From Cohnella fermenti (GTDB lineage Bacteria; Bacillota; Bacilli; Paenibacillales; Paenibacillaceae), in contig NZ_SSOB01000017.1 in the NCBI RefSeq assembly GCF_004801405.1, forward strand, positions 62,001-126,000: a DNA stretch of 64,000 nucleotides, in the 5' to 3' direction. The notes under the pieces were generated by a model. It worked only from the letters and a program-made list of their open reading frames with translations, was not told the origin of the DNA and made no database searches. This document shows, piece after piece, positions 23,573 to 30,896 of the stretch (the first letter of the stretch is position 1; each line of letters starts with the position of its first letter). Both the position numbers and the translations under genes were made by a program.

Positions 23573-25048
23573 TCAGGCGCGGTTCTCGATGCTCTGGCGG
23601 ATCGAGACCGCAAGCTGCGCTCCGATCTGCGCGGAGATGGCGTCGTAGTCGATCTGCTGGTCCTGCCGGATGCTGAGCTGGACGGCTCCGTTCATGATGC
23701 TGACATTGGTCGAGGCGGATGCCGTTGCCGCTTGGGCGGAGGCTTTGATCCCGAGGTTTGTCTGCGCATAGATAGAGCTCGTGCCGGACACGACCGCGCC
23801 TCCGTCCGTCGATTCGGGCATCACTTCCGGCGCCTTCTTCTTCTTTTTCCAAGGCCACTTGATGCTGCCCGCCGCCTCGCCGATCTTGCCGCCGATCCAG
23901 CTCCCTGCAGCCCCGCCTACCATCGTCCCGATCGTCGTTCCGATTCCCGGGCCCAGGAAGGTGCCCAGGGCGCCTCCCGCAATCGCACCGACGCTTCCGC
24001 CGATCGCCTCGCCGATCGCCTTGTTGCGTTCCTTGCCCGGCTTCGCCGTGGCGATGTCGAACACATCCAAGGCGAGGGCAAGCGGCCTGGCCGCTTTACC
24101 GACAGACTTGCCCAGCAGCTTGCCGACCGATTTGGTTGCGGTGCCGACCTTTTTGAGCGGAGTCGCAAGGGAGCCGGCTTTGCCTTTGAGCCAGTCCTTC
24201 GCACCCGATAGCATCGCCCCGCCCGATGGCAGCTTGCCTTTGGCCCAGTCCTTCGCCCTCGATAGCATCGCCCCGCCCGACGGCAGCTTGTCTTTGATCC
24301 AGTCCTTTGCCCTCGACAGCTTCGCCCCGCCGGACGACACCTTGTCCTTGACCCAGTCCTTTGCTCGCGACAGCTTCGCCCCGCCGGACGACACCTTGTC
24401 CTTGGCCCAGTCCTTGGCCCCCGACAGCTTGTCCTTAACCCAGTCCTTCGACCCGGAGAAGATCGCCTTGCCCCATCTCAGCGCGCCGCCGATATTTCCC
24501 AATTTGCCGAGTTTCTTTTTGAACAGATCGTAGAGATCTCCGACGAATTTCTCTACCAAGGTCTCGATTGCGGTCTCGAGTATTTTCTTCAATAGCTCCT
24601 TCCACCAGCTATCGCCGCCCTGACCGCCATCCGAACACTTGCATTTACACTTGCAGTCGTCTTCTCTGCCGCCCTTGCCCGTAAACTTCATTGTGATCTC
24701 GGCCATGATCTTGGCGGTAATCTCGAGTTTGACGTCCAATTCGAGACTCGCTTTGAGCGAAGCTTTGAACTTCTCCAGCAGCTTGCTGCTCAGCGAGAAC
24801 TTCGCCCGGACGTTGATCACCCAATCCGTGCGCGTCAGTTCGGTCAGCTTCATGCGAATATTCCGAATCGGCTTGCAGAGGCAATCGCTCAGCCGAATGA
24901 CCGGAATAATCCGAATTCGGTTCAAGGCCTCCGCCCGCCGTTTGATCTTCTCCATATACTTCTCCATCGTCTTCAGAGCCTGGCCCGTCTTCCGCAGGCC
25001 GTCGGCGTCGATGACGATATCGATGCTCGCGACAGATTCCGCCGCCAT
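23573..25048 (-). CDS. Short tape measure protein (XkdO position) with 18-residue repeats
   Basis: The 491-aa product occupies the tape-measure slot and has the expected composition: helical N-terminal region, then a repeat region at about 199-290 with units of type AKDWVKDKVSSGGAKLSR, then Gly/Ala-rich membrane-like helices (GGSVGAIAGGALGTFLGPGIG, 350-385) and a C-terminal TNVSIMNGAVQLSIRQDQ region. It is far shorter than PBSX XkdO (over 1300 aa). Unusual is CKCKCKC at 132-138, a possible metal-binding or disulphide spot. Ribosome binding site GGAAGGAGG is strong. Confidence 0.82.
   Translation of the reverse strand: MAAESVASIDIVIDADGLRKTGQALKTMEKYMEKIKRRAEALNRIRIIPVIRLSDCLCKPIRNIRMKLTELTRTDWVINVRAKFSLSSKLLEKFKASLKASLELDVKLEITAKIMAEITMKFTGKGGREDDCKCKCKCSDGGQGGDSWWKELLKKILETAIETLVEKFVGDLYDLFKKKLGKLGNIGGALRWGKAIFSGSKDWVKDKLSGAKDWAKDKVSSGGAKLSRAKDWVKDKVSSGGAKLSRAKDWIKDKLPSGGAMLSRAKDWAKGKLPSGGAMLSGAKDWLKGKAGSLATPLKKVGTATKSVGKLLGKSVGKAARPLALALDVFDIATAKPGKERNKAIGEAIGGSVGAIAGGALGTFLGPGIGTTIGTMVGGAAGSWIGGKIGEAAGSIKWPWKKKKKAPEVMPESTDGGAVVSGTSSIYAQTNLGIKASAQAATASASTNVSIMNGAVQLSIRQDQQIDYDAISAQIGAQLAVSIRQSIENRA
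24203..24418 (-). repeat. 54-bp tandem repeats in the tape measure gene
   Basis: Four consecutive 54-bp units encode residues 211-282; partial units stand on both sides (200-210 and 283-290). The third position differs between units, but the middle two are nearly identical at DNA level, showing recent duplication. Each unit adds 18 residues. Confidence 0.9.
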
Positions 25049-25063
25049 CCTCGCACCTCCTTC

Positions 25064-25635
25064 CTACCCGGAGCCGGCCGCCTTGGAGGCGGCCTCCAGC
25101 TCGAGCTCCATGCTTGCCATCAGGAACAGTTGCTCGCCGCGCGGCAACTGCCAGAATTGACCGGGGCGCAGGTGATGGCGGACCCAGATGGCATGAAGCA
25201 TGCCGGCTTTCGCCCCGGTTCGGATCAGTTTTTTACGTCTTCGAGCTCCGTGTTGAAGCCGGACAGATCGAGCACCACGTCACCCAGGGCCGACAGCTCT
25301 CCGGCAAGCAGAATGCGCTTGATCACTTCTTCCGCTCCGCTGGCCGAGAATTTCGTTACCAGCTTCGCGTCGCCCCAATTCGGGGTGACCGTCGCAGCCG
25401 CGATCAGCGAGACGTTGAACAGCTCCTCGTCGAGCCGCTCGATCGTCTGGCCGCGCTTCTCCTTGCGCTCCGTGCAGCGCTCGCGAATCGCGAACACCTG
25501 CTTGCCGGTCAGGCCGCGCAGACGCACCGGGATGCCCATCCGCTCCAGCAGCACCGCCTTCTCCGGCACGGTGTCGGCGGCAAGCAGCCGCTCGAGCACC
25601 TGGTCTTCCGTCAATGCTTCGAATTCCGATGCCAT
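25064..25635 (-). CDS. Tail assembly chaperone, -1 frameshift (gpGT-like) product
   Basis: If ribosomes slip back one base on A AAA AAC (25234-25228, minus strand), the XkdN frame continues past the stop through 54 more codons to TAG at 25066-25064, 15 bases before the tape measure start. The extension (FWQLPRGEQLFLMASMELEL in its middle) reads like a real protein, with few rare codons, and resembles other tail chaperone extensions. Total about 190 aa. Such longer forms bind the tape measure in long-tailed phages. Frame arithmetic and sequence are direct; slippage itself is inferred. Confidence 0.82.
25160..25234 (-). promoter_or_regulatory. Programmed -1 ribosomal frameshift signal
   Basis: Minus strand order: slippery A AAA AAC (25234-25228), stop UGA, an 8-base spacer, then a 9-bp perfect stem (ACCGGGGCG at 25219-25211 with CGCCCCGGT at 25168-25160). 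Inside the big loop a second perfect hairpin GGCATG-CTT-CATGCC lies at 25204-25190. Slippery site, spacing and GC-rich stem fit the known architecture of frameshift stimulators. Confidence 0.85.
25225..25635 (-). CDS. xkdN: Tail assembly chaperone XkdN (zero-frame product)
   Basis: The 136-aa product (SEFEALTEDQVLERLLAAD..., VRLRGLTGKQVFAIRERC) is XkdN-like, the gpG equivalent of contractile Gram-positive tails. It coats the tape measure during assembly and is not part of the finished particle. The ATG at 25635 follows AAAGGAGGG; an open frame further upstream has no such site and overlaps the tube gene. The gene ends with GTA AAA AAC TGA, which contains a -1 slippery heptamer directly before the stop. 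Confidence 0.9.
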   Translation of the reverse strand: MASEFEALTEDQVLERLLAADTVPEKAVLLERMGIPVRLRGLTGKQVFAIRERCTERKEKRGQTIERLDEELFNVSLIAAATVTPNWGDAKLVTKFSASGAEEVIKRILLAGELSALGDVVLDLSGFNTELEDVKN

Positions 25636-25654
25636 TGCCCGTTCCCTCCTTTCC

Positions 25655-26062
25655 TTAGTTGGCCGTAATCGGATCGAGCAGCTCGTAGCCCTCGAACGTG
25701 AAGGCCGTCTCCTCGGCCACTTCCTCGCCCGCCGTCCAGTTGGCAAGCTGGATCTTGTCCGCCACGCAGTTGATAAGGCGAATACGCTCGAAGCCGTAGG
25801 ACTCCGGATCGGCCAGCTTGTTGATGACCTCGAACTTCGCGAAGCCCTTCTGGATCATGTCGCTCGTTACCTTGTAGCCGCTCATCGTGCCGGTCCCCTT
25901 CTTCGCCCCGAGCTTATGAACGGTCCATTCCGCGCCGGCCAGCTTCAGCTCGCGCTTCTCCACCTCCACGGAAGCCTCCAGGTGGTTGATGTTCGTCTGC
26001 CAGACACCGTCGATAAACACTTGCCCGTACGTACCCAGAATCGCTCTCGTCGGATCCATCAT
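25655..26062 (-). CDS. xkdM: Tail tube protein XkdM
   Basis: The 135-aa product (MDPTRAILGTYGQVFIDG, then TVHKLGAKKGTGTMSGYKV and a final FTFEGYELLDPI) is a typical XkdM-like tube protein, the inner cylinder of contractile tails. It lies between sheath (15-bp gap) and chaperone (19-bp gap). The single ATG pair at 26062/26059 is preceded by AAGGGGGATAACGG. Confidence 0.93.
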   Translation of the reverse strand: MMDPTRAILGTYGQVFIDGVWQTNINHLEASVEVEKRELKLAGAEWTVHKLGAKKGTGTMSGYKVTSDMIQKGFAKFEVINKLADPESYGFERIRLINCVADKIQLANWTAGEEVAEETAFTFEGYELLDPITAN

Positions 26063-26077
26063 GTTCCGTTATCCCCC

Positions 26078-27526
26078 TTATTGCACGGTAAACGTGCCGA
26101 AAATTTGTTCCACCACATCGGTCAGCTTCGCTTCCCACTTCAGGAAGACCTGATCCGCTTCGGCGGCGATGCTCTTGTCCTCGTACACGTCGAAGCCGGT
26201 CGCTTCGATGACGCCGGACTGCGCCAGCGACTGCAAATATTGCTTGCAAGCGCCGATCAAGGCCAGGCGGCCTTCCTCCGTGTTGTTGACCTTGCCGACA
26301 TAGCTGTCCTCCGCCGTGCGTCGCAGATCCGAGTTGATCGCATCCAGCACGCGGATCGTGCGAATCTTTTTCCAAGCCGCACTCTGGCCTTGGCCGGGAG
26401 AGACGAGGCTGTTGACGCCGCGAAGCGCCTTTACCTGACGACCGTCATGCACATGGAGGAAGACCCCGCCCGCAACCGCCTGCTCCTGTTCGCTGCGAGT
26501 CCAGCGGCGCGATACGTCCTGGAACGGAGCCGAAGCGTACGTCGTCGATTCGCTGAGGCTCTGCCCCGCGATCAGGCCTGCCACATAGGCGGACAGCTGC
26601 GCCGAGCTGTAGACGGCATCGCCTTCCTTCGCGCCGACACCGACGCTCACGATGCCCTCGCTGTTGAACAGCGCGCTGCGAGCCGTCGCCTTCGCGACCG
26701 CGTCCGCCGCCTGATCGTCGCCGGAGGAGCCGCCGAGCACGGCGATGACGCCGAGTCCTTCCGAACGAATGCGGGACACCCAGCTCAGCACGCTTGCCTG
26801 CAGGGAAGCCTCCGATTCTCCATCCAATGCGAAAGCATCGAACGCCTGCGTCTCGAATGCGGCGAACGCTTCTTGATAATCCGCGTTGTCGATGCCGCCG
26901 ATCCCGGAGGAGCCTCCGTCCAGCGCAGCCCCGATGACGGATGCCAGCACGCCGTTGCCCTCGCCCAGCTTCTCCGCGGTCACCCACTTGTTCGCGGCAT
27001 CGCCGTTGACGGCGTCGACGGCCGCCTGAATCGCATCGCCCGCGAATGTGAAGGTGCGCAGCAGCGTCGCTCCTTCATAGAGCTTGAGATCCTTCTTGCT
27101 CGAATCGGAGGCGTTCTCCTGCACGGTCGCCTTGAACGCATTGCCGCGTTCGCCCGTATAACGCGCTGTCAGCTTCAGGACGTTCACCGGCGTTGCCGTC
27201 GTGTCCTTAAGGATTGCCGTGGCAGCCGCATCGGTTCCGTCCGACAGCCGATAGGCGAGCACCTTGCTCGCGCCGCCCAGCAGCGCCAGACGCAGCGCCG
27301 TGTAAGCGGTAGCTCCTCCTTCGCCAAGCTCCGAGAACGCTTCGATCGCACCGCTCTCGCTTGCAATCTCGGTGACCTGCTTGACCGGGCCCCAATGCGC
27401 CCGGACCGGAAGGGCGACAACGCCCCTTGTTCCCGCTTGAACGGCAGCCGTTGCCGCCGCTTTAAAAGCCATATAGAAGCCGGGCAATACCGGCATATCC
27501 GTCGTGCTCCAATTTCCTCCAGCCAT
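26078..27526 (-). CDS. xkdK: Contractile tail sheath protein XkdK
   Basis: The 482-aa product has sheath features: N-terminal GVVALPVRAHWGPV, central variable domain, and a conserved C-terminal half with KALRGVNSLVSP, KKIRTIRVLDAINSDLRR and YVGKVNNTEEGRLALIGACK. A sheath gene defines this element as a contractile (myovirus/R-type) tail. Size matches PBSX XkdK. Followed in order by tube and chaperone. Confidence 0.95.
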   Translation of the reverse strand: MAGGNWSTTDMPVLPGFYMAFKAAATAAVQAGTRGVVALPVRAHWGPVKQVTEIASESGAIEAFSELGEGGATAYTALRLALLGGASKVLAYRLSDGTDAAATAILKDTTATPVNVLKLTARYTGERGNAFKATVQENASDSSKKDLKLYEGATLLRTFTFAGDAIQAAVDAVNGDAANKWVTAEKLGEGNGVLASVIGAALDGGSSGIGGIDNADYQEAFAAFETQAFDAFALDGESEASLQASVLSWVSRIRSEGLGVIAVLGGSSGDDQAADAVAKATARSALFNSEGIVSVGVGAKEGDAVYSSAQLSAYVAGLIAGQSLSESTTYASAPFQDVSRRWTRSEQEQAVAGGVFLHVHDGRQVKALRGVNSLVSPGQGQSAAWKKIRTIRVLDAINSDLRRTAEDSYVGKVNNTEEGRLALIGACKQYLQSLAQSGVIEATGFDVYEDKSIAAEADQVFLKWEAKLTDVVEQIFGTFTVQ

Positions 27527-27573
27527 CGTATTCGCTCACCTTTCTTTTTTGGAAATGAATAATTCAGTCGAGA

Positions 27574-28452
27574 TCATCCGCCCCCGTATGCGGCAGAACG
27601 ATAATGAATCTCTCTCATCAGTGGAGCCTCTTCCTCCGAGCCTTCCTCGCTCCGGACCGAACGCCGGGACAGCGTCACCGCCAGTTGGCCGAATCGGAGC
27701 GCGTCGGCATCCACCATCGCGGCGCATTCCCGAACAGTGATGAATCGCTTCTGCTCGGAGTCCAGCTCGATCTTGCCGCTTCGCTTCAATTCCTCCGCCA
27801 GGCGAACGATCGCCTCCGTCTGCTCGTTCGGGGTCCTCCCGAGCACATGCCCGGTCAGTTGCTTGCGAACATTCACGGAAGCCGCATTCCCATCCGACGT
27901 CTCCAGGCCGACGATTCGCCACAGAACGGCGGGAGCCAGATAACCCGGAGGCCATCGTTCCCCGTAGACCGACCAGGCTGCACCGAGCAGCGACTTCGTC
28001 CAGAGGATCAACGCTTCCGTCCATGCATCCCGCGGAACGGTCTCTGCCCGCTCCGCCGCTTCGATGGCCGAGACGGTGAAGCGCAGCCCTCTCGTCAATG
28101 CCTGACGTTCCTCGTCCGCCAAGTCGGAGCCGATCGTTCCCGCATAGTTGCAGGTGAACACCTCGCCCGTCGAAGCGTCCGTCAGCGCATTCCCTTCCAG
28201 CGATTGAACGATCGCTTGCGCGAGCTCGTCGATCGCCGCGAACCCTGCCGTCTCCGCTTCATACGGCCAGACTTCGTAGAAGCGATTCACACCCGTCCAA
28301 TCGCTCGAGATGCCCTCTTCGCCTTGAATCAAGACCAGGTAAGGCTTGTCCGCCGTCAGGCCGTCCTCGTGGGATTCGAGCACCCTCCCTCCAATCGAGG
28401 GAATCTCGGCGATCAGCCGCTGCCTAATTCCATCGCGCATTCGCCGCCACAT
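27574..28452 (-). CDS. Tail terminator/completion protein, possibly two fused copies
   Basis: Residues about 1-130 of the 292-aa product (MRDGIRQRLIAEIPSIGGRV, KPYLVLIQGEE, FYEVWPYEAE, TCNYAGTIGSDL) look like DUF3168-type tail terminators that cap the tube. Residues about 140-270 (LWTKSLLGAAWSVYGERWP, FITVRECAAMVDADALRFGQL) have a similar strand-helix layout and may be a second, diverged copy. Start uncertain: ATG 28452 or 28440. A 13-codon frame with a strong GGGAGGG site overlaps the start and could couple translation. First structural gene after the Xpf-like factor. Confidence 0.65.
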   Translation of the reverse strand: MWRRMRDGIRQRLIAEIPSIGGRVLESHEDGLTADKPYLVLIQGEEGISSDWTGVNRFYEVWPYEAETAGFAAIDELAQAIVQSLEGNALTDASTGEVFTCNYAGTIGSDLADEERQALTRGLRFTVSAIEAAERAETVPRDAWTEALILWTKSLLGAAWSVYGERWPPGYLAPAVLWRIVGLETSDGNAASVNVRKQLTGHVLGRTPNEQTEAIVRLAEELKRSGKIELDSEQKRFITVRECAAMVDADALRFGQLAVTLSRRSVRSEEGSEEEAPLMREIHYRSAAYGGG

Positions 28453-28548
28453 CCTTCTGCTTCATGTTCGCTCGCCCTCCCGTTCCGGTTCTGCGATCGG
28501 GCCTTCGCGGCCCTCTCATCCTTAGGTGGCAATCGTACGACAAGCTTC

Positions 28549-29136
28549 CTAGCCAACGAGATCGGCGGGCTTGCCGACATTGGCGGCGATCTTCCGCTGC
28601 GCTCGAAGCGTGTAGGTGCCGGCGCTCGACTTGCTGATCTGCAGCAGCTCCGCAATCTCGGACAAGGAGCGCCCGTTCCCTCGGGCAAGCGAGAAGCAAT
28701 CGCGCTCGCGCTCCGACAGCCCTCTCATCGCCGATTCCAGGCGGCGGGAACGAATATCGGCCGCCTCCGGCTCCGCTTCTCCCAGGTCGTATTCGTCCCG
28801 GCTCTCCCCCGCCGGCAGCCGGGCCGGGTCGGTCGGAATCTCCCGCTGGTAAGAGGCCAGCCTCTCGACGCCTCGCCGGTTGCCCGGCCTTCTGCCGGTC
28901 TCCAGCCATTCGATGATATAGGAGCAGCTTGAGATCATCTCGACGATCGTTTTGCGGTCGCTCTCGAGCGCCAGCACCGCTTCAATCTGTTCCATCGTCC
29001 GCACCGGTTCCGCTTCCTTCATGCGGCGCGTCAGCCGGTCGGCCGCCAGCAGCAGCTCCTGGCGGGTTCGTCTGTAATTGTCGGCCGTCGCGCCTCCCAG
29101 ATCGATGGTTCGAATCAGCTTCGGTTGGAATGTCAT
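28549..29136 (-). CDS. Xpf-like sigma factor, late-gene activator of the tailocin
   Basis: The 195-aa product ends in a sigma-70 region-4-type helix-turn-helix (MRGLSERERDCFSLARGNGR, LSEIAELLQISKSSAGTYTL), like PBSX Xpf, which turns on late genes. The N-terminal 100 residues (FQPKLIRTIDLGGATADNYR...) are helical, without region 2. ATG 29136 chosen for the GGAGG upstream; a longer frame extends into the operator region without a ribosome binding site. It stands head of the minus-strand cluster, divergent from the repressor, across an operator array. Confidence 0.82.
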   Translation of the reverse strand: MTFQPKLIRTIDLGGATADNYRRTRQELLLAADRLTRRMKEAEPVRTMEQIEAVLALESDRKTIVEMISSCSYIIEWLETGRRPGNRRGVERLASYQREIPTDPARLPAGESRDEYDLGEAEPEAADIRSRRLESAMRGLSERERDCFSLARGNGRSLSEIAELLQISKSSAGTYTLRAQRKIAANVGKPADLVG

Positions 29137-29196
29137 GTTCCTCCACGCTCCTTTGCGGTTATTCCGTTTTGTTTTTTTCACTTTGCCGCTTTGTCG

Positions 29197-29343
29197 TTGC
29201 CATTTGGCAACTTTGCCAATTTGGCAAAACCACCATATCAACAACGTCTGCTCCGTTCCCCAATGTTGCTGCAATATCCAAATTCTGAAGCTGAGACGAT
29301 CATATATTACCGAATTGGCAATTGTCAACCATAATATTGGCAA
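29197..29343. promoter_or_regulatory. Repressor operator array between xpf-like and XRE genes
   Basis: Four related sites with TTGGCAA half-sites: TTGCCATTTGGCAA (29197-29210), TTTGCCAATTTGGCAAA (29212-29228, perfect 8-1-8 dyad), TTGGCAATTGTCAA (29315-29328, one imperfect pair) and a single half-site at 29337-29343. Two flank the start side of the late activator and two lie just upstream of the repressor promoter, as expected for a CI/ImmR-type switch. Confidence 0.8.
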
Positions 29344-29357
29344 TTTCTCCTTGATGT

Positions 29358-29385
29358 TTTACCAGAACGGAAAATCTGTTATACT
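29358..29385 (+). promoter_or_regulatory. Repressor promoter with extended -10
   Basis: TGTTATACT (29377-29385) is an extended -10; TTTACC at 29358-29363 is a plausible -35 with 16-bp spacing. It lies 15 bases right of the last operator half-site and 36 bases before the XRE start codon. Confidence 0.6.
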
Positions 29386-29420
29386 AAACCTACCATCCAC
29401 GGAGAAAAGGAAGATTCGCG

Positions 29421-29813
29421 ATGACGCTGGGCAAGCGACTAAGGGAGAGGCGAGAGCGGTTCGGCAAGACGCAGATGGATGCCGCGCGAGAGCTGGAGAT
29501 CAGCAACGTGCAGTTGTCCCGATACGAATCGGACGATCGCAAGCCGGAGCCGGAGATGCTGAGCCGGTTCGCCGAATATTATCGCACGACGACCGACTAT
29601 TTGCTCGGCCGAACGGAAGACTCGACACTTGCGAGCGGGGACTCCGCCCTCTACGCCGAGTTCGAGCTTTTTATCCGCAATCCGGAGCACGGCGTTTTTT
29701 TCAAAGACTATCTCGATGCCCCGGAAGAGAGAAAAGAAGAGATGCGGAGATTCTGGGAGTTTATTCGAGATAAGGAACGAAACCGCAAGCCTGGCGACCG
29801 TCAGGGAGAGTAA
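29421..29813 (+). CDS. XRE-family phage-type repressor (ImmR-like)
   Basis: The 130-aa product has an N-terminal helix-turn-helix (LGKRLRERRERFGKTQMDAA, ELEISNVQLSRYESD, residues 3-60) followed by YYRTTTDYLLGRTED, the typical end of the XRE DNA-binding domain in Gram-positive prophages, and an acidic C-terminal part. It most likely binds the TTGGCAA operators and keeps the tail genes silent. Paired with the ImmA protease downstream. GGAGAAAAGGAAG precedes the ATG. Confidence 0.9.
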   Translation: MTLGKRLRERRERFGKTQMDAARELEISNVQLSRYESDDRKPEPEMLSRFAEYYRTTTDYLLGRTEDSTLASGDSALYAEFELFIRNPEHGVFFKDYLDAPEERKEEMRRFWEFIRDKERNRKPGDRQGE

Positions 29814-29849
29814 ACATTTTGTCCAATTTGTATTATGATAAGTAAAGTG

Positions 29850-29870
29850 CGCCCGAGAGGGCGTTTCTTT
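29850..29870 (+). terminator. Terminator between repressor and immA
   Basis: CGCCC-GAGA-GGGCG followed by TTTCTTT. It would lower read-through from the repressor into immA, so the protease may be expressed at a lower level or from its own promoter (AT-rich stretch at 29815-29845). Confidence 0.7.
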
Positions 29871-29920
29871 CCGCCACAAATACGAACATATATTCCCTTG
29901 TTGGAAAATGAGGTGCTGCC

Positions 29921-30511
29921 ATGCTTCGGTACTACAAAACGACTCCGATGGAACAGTGGATCGAGAACCTGTGGAGGAGAGCCGGAATCTCGTCGCCTGC
30001 CCAGCTTAACGTTGATGAGGTTGCCGCACGCCTGAATGTGTGGGTTCACTATCTGAATCAATCCAGCAAAGCGTTGGAGTGGATGGGAATGCGTTCGATC
30101 CTGCTCGATCGCAGGCTCAGCCGGGCCGAACAGTGGGAGGACTTCCTGCACGAGCTGTGCCACGTTCTGAGGCATGCGGGCAGCCAAGCGCTGATGCCGC
30201 AATCGTTCCTGGAGCACCAGGAGGCGGATGCGAACCGCTTCGTACTCTACGCCTCCGTCCCTTCCTTCATGCTGCGGGACGCGAACCTGCCCGAACGGCA
30301 GAGCGAAGCCGCGGATTGGATCTCCTCGCACTTCGGGGTGACCCACAAGCTCGCCTACAAGCGGCTGGAGCAGATTCAGCGCCGCACGTTCGAGGCGATT
30401 CTGTGGGAGGAGCTCGGGAAGCTGGAGCGCGAACGGGTCGCCCCTCTGCCGCGAAGCCGCGCCGAGACGACCGCTGCGGCGACATCGTTCCTCGAGGCGT
30501 TTATTCGCTAG
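29921..30511 (+). CDS. immA: ImmA/IrrE-type metalloprotease, anti-repressor
   Basis: The 196-aa product has the zinc protease motif HELCH (H77, E78, H81) and a downstream Glu in QEADANRF (E101), the COG2856/ImmA signature. In ICEBs1 and related elements ImmA cleaves the XRE-type repressor ImmR after DNA damage or signalling, thereby inducing the element. Its location 107 bases behind the XRE gene on the same strand makes the same role here very likely. Last gene of the tailocin locus on this side. Confidence 0.88.
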   Translation: MLRYYKTTPMEQWIENLWRRAGISSPAQLNVDEVAARLNVWVHYLNQSSKALEWMGMRSILLDRRLSRAEQWEDFLHELCHVLRHAGSQALMPQSFLEHQEADANRFVLYASVPSFMLRDANLPERQSEAADWISSHFGVTHKLAYKRLEQIQRRTFEAILWEELGKLERERVAPLPRSRAETTAAATSFLEAFIR

Positions 30512-30526
30512 TCCAGTGAACAAGAA

Positions 30527-30558
30527 GAGCCGATCCCGCCACAGGCAGGAATCGGCTC
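30527..30558. terminator. Bidirectional hairpin between immA and csaA
   Basis: GAGCCGAT-containing arms of 14-15 bp with two mismatches. On the minus strand it is followed by a pyrimidine-rich TCTTCTTG, so it mainly serves csaA. Confidence 0.6.
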
Positions 30559-30561
30559 CGC

Positions 30562-30891
30562 TTATTCGATCTTGGTTCCGTTGTCCACCGGCTCGTCCGG
30601 CCTGAGAAGCACGACGTCTCCCTCTCCCGGAACGCCCCCGAGCACAAGAACCTCGGACTCGTAGCCGGCGATTCGCCGGGGAGGGAAGTTCACGATCGCG
30701 ACAACCTGGCTGCCGAGCAATTGCTCAGGAACGTAGCGCTTCGTGATCTGAGCGGAAGACCGCTTCACGCCGAGCTCGCCGAAGTCGATCCGCAGCTTGA
30801 TCGCAGGCTTGCGCGCCTCCGGGAACGGCTCGGCGTGAACGACGGTTCCGATGCGAATATCCAATTGAACAAAATCTTCTATGCTCGCCAC
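30562..30891 (-). CDS. csaA: CsaA, tRNA-binding-domain chaperone-like protein
   Basis: The 109-aa product is full-length Csa[30 protein letters not shown] and the closing [20 protein letters not shown]. The OB-fold tRNA-binding domain acts as a dimer with chaperone activity related to protein export in Bacillus. GTG start; its AAGGAG lies in the last codons of the coiled-coil gene upstream, 5-bp gap, so the two form an operon. Confidence 0.93.
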   Translation of the reverse strand: MASIEDFVQLDIRIGTVVHAEPFPEARKPAIKLRIDFGELGVKRSSAQITKRYVPEQLLGSQVVAIVNFPPRRIAGYESEVLVLGGVPGEGDVVLLRPDEPVDNGTKIE

Positions 30892-30896
30892 TGCGC

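Noticed and set aside
25130-27562. Long plus-strand frame of about 810 codons opposite sheath and tube genes
   Set aside because: Antisense shadow of strongly recognised tail genes in GC-rich DNA; product has no family features.
28424-28465. Functional 13-codon leader peptide before the tail terminator gene
   Set aside because: It has a good ribosome site but is very short and overlaps the next start; kept only as a possible coupling element.
10984-30511. Complete inducible prophage
   Set aside because: No integrase, replication, terminase, portal or capsid gene is present, and the tail genes follow the late activator directly.
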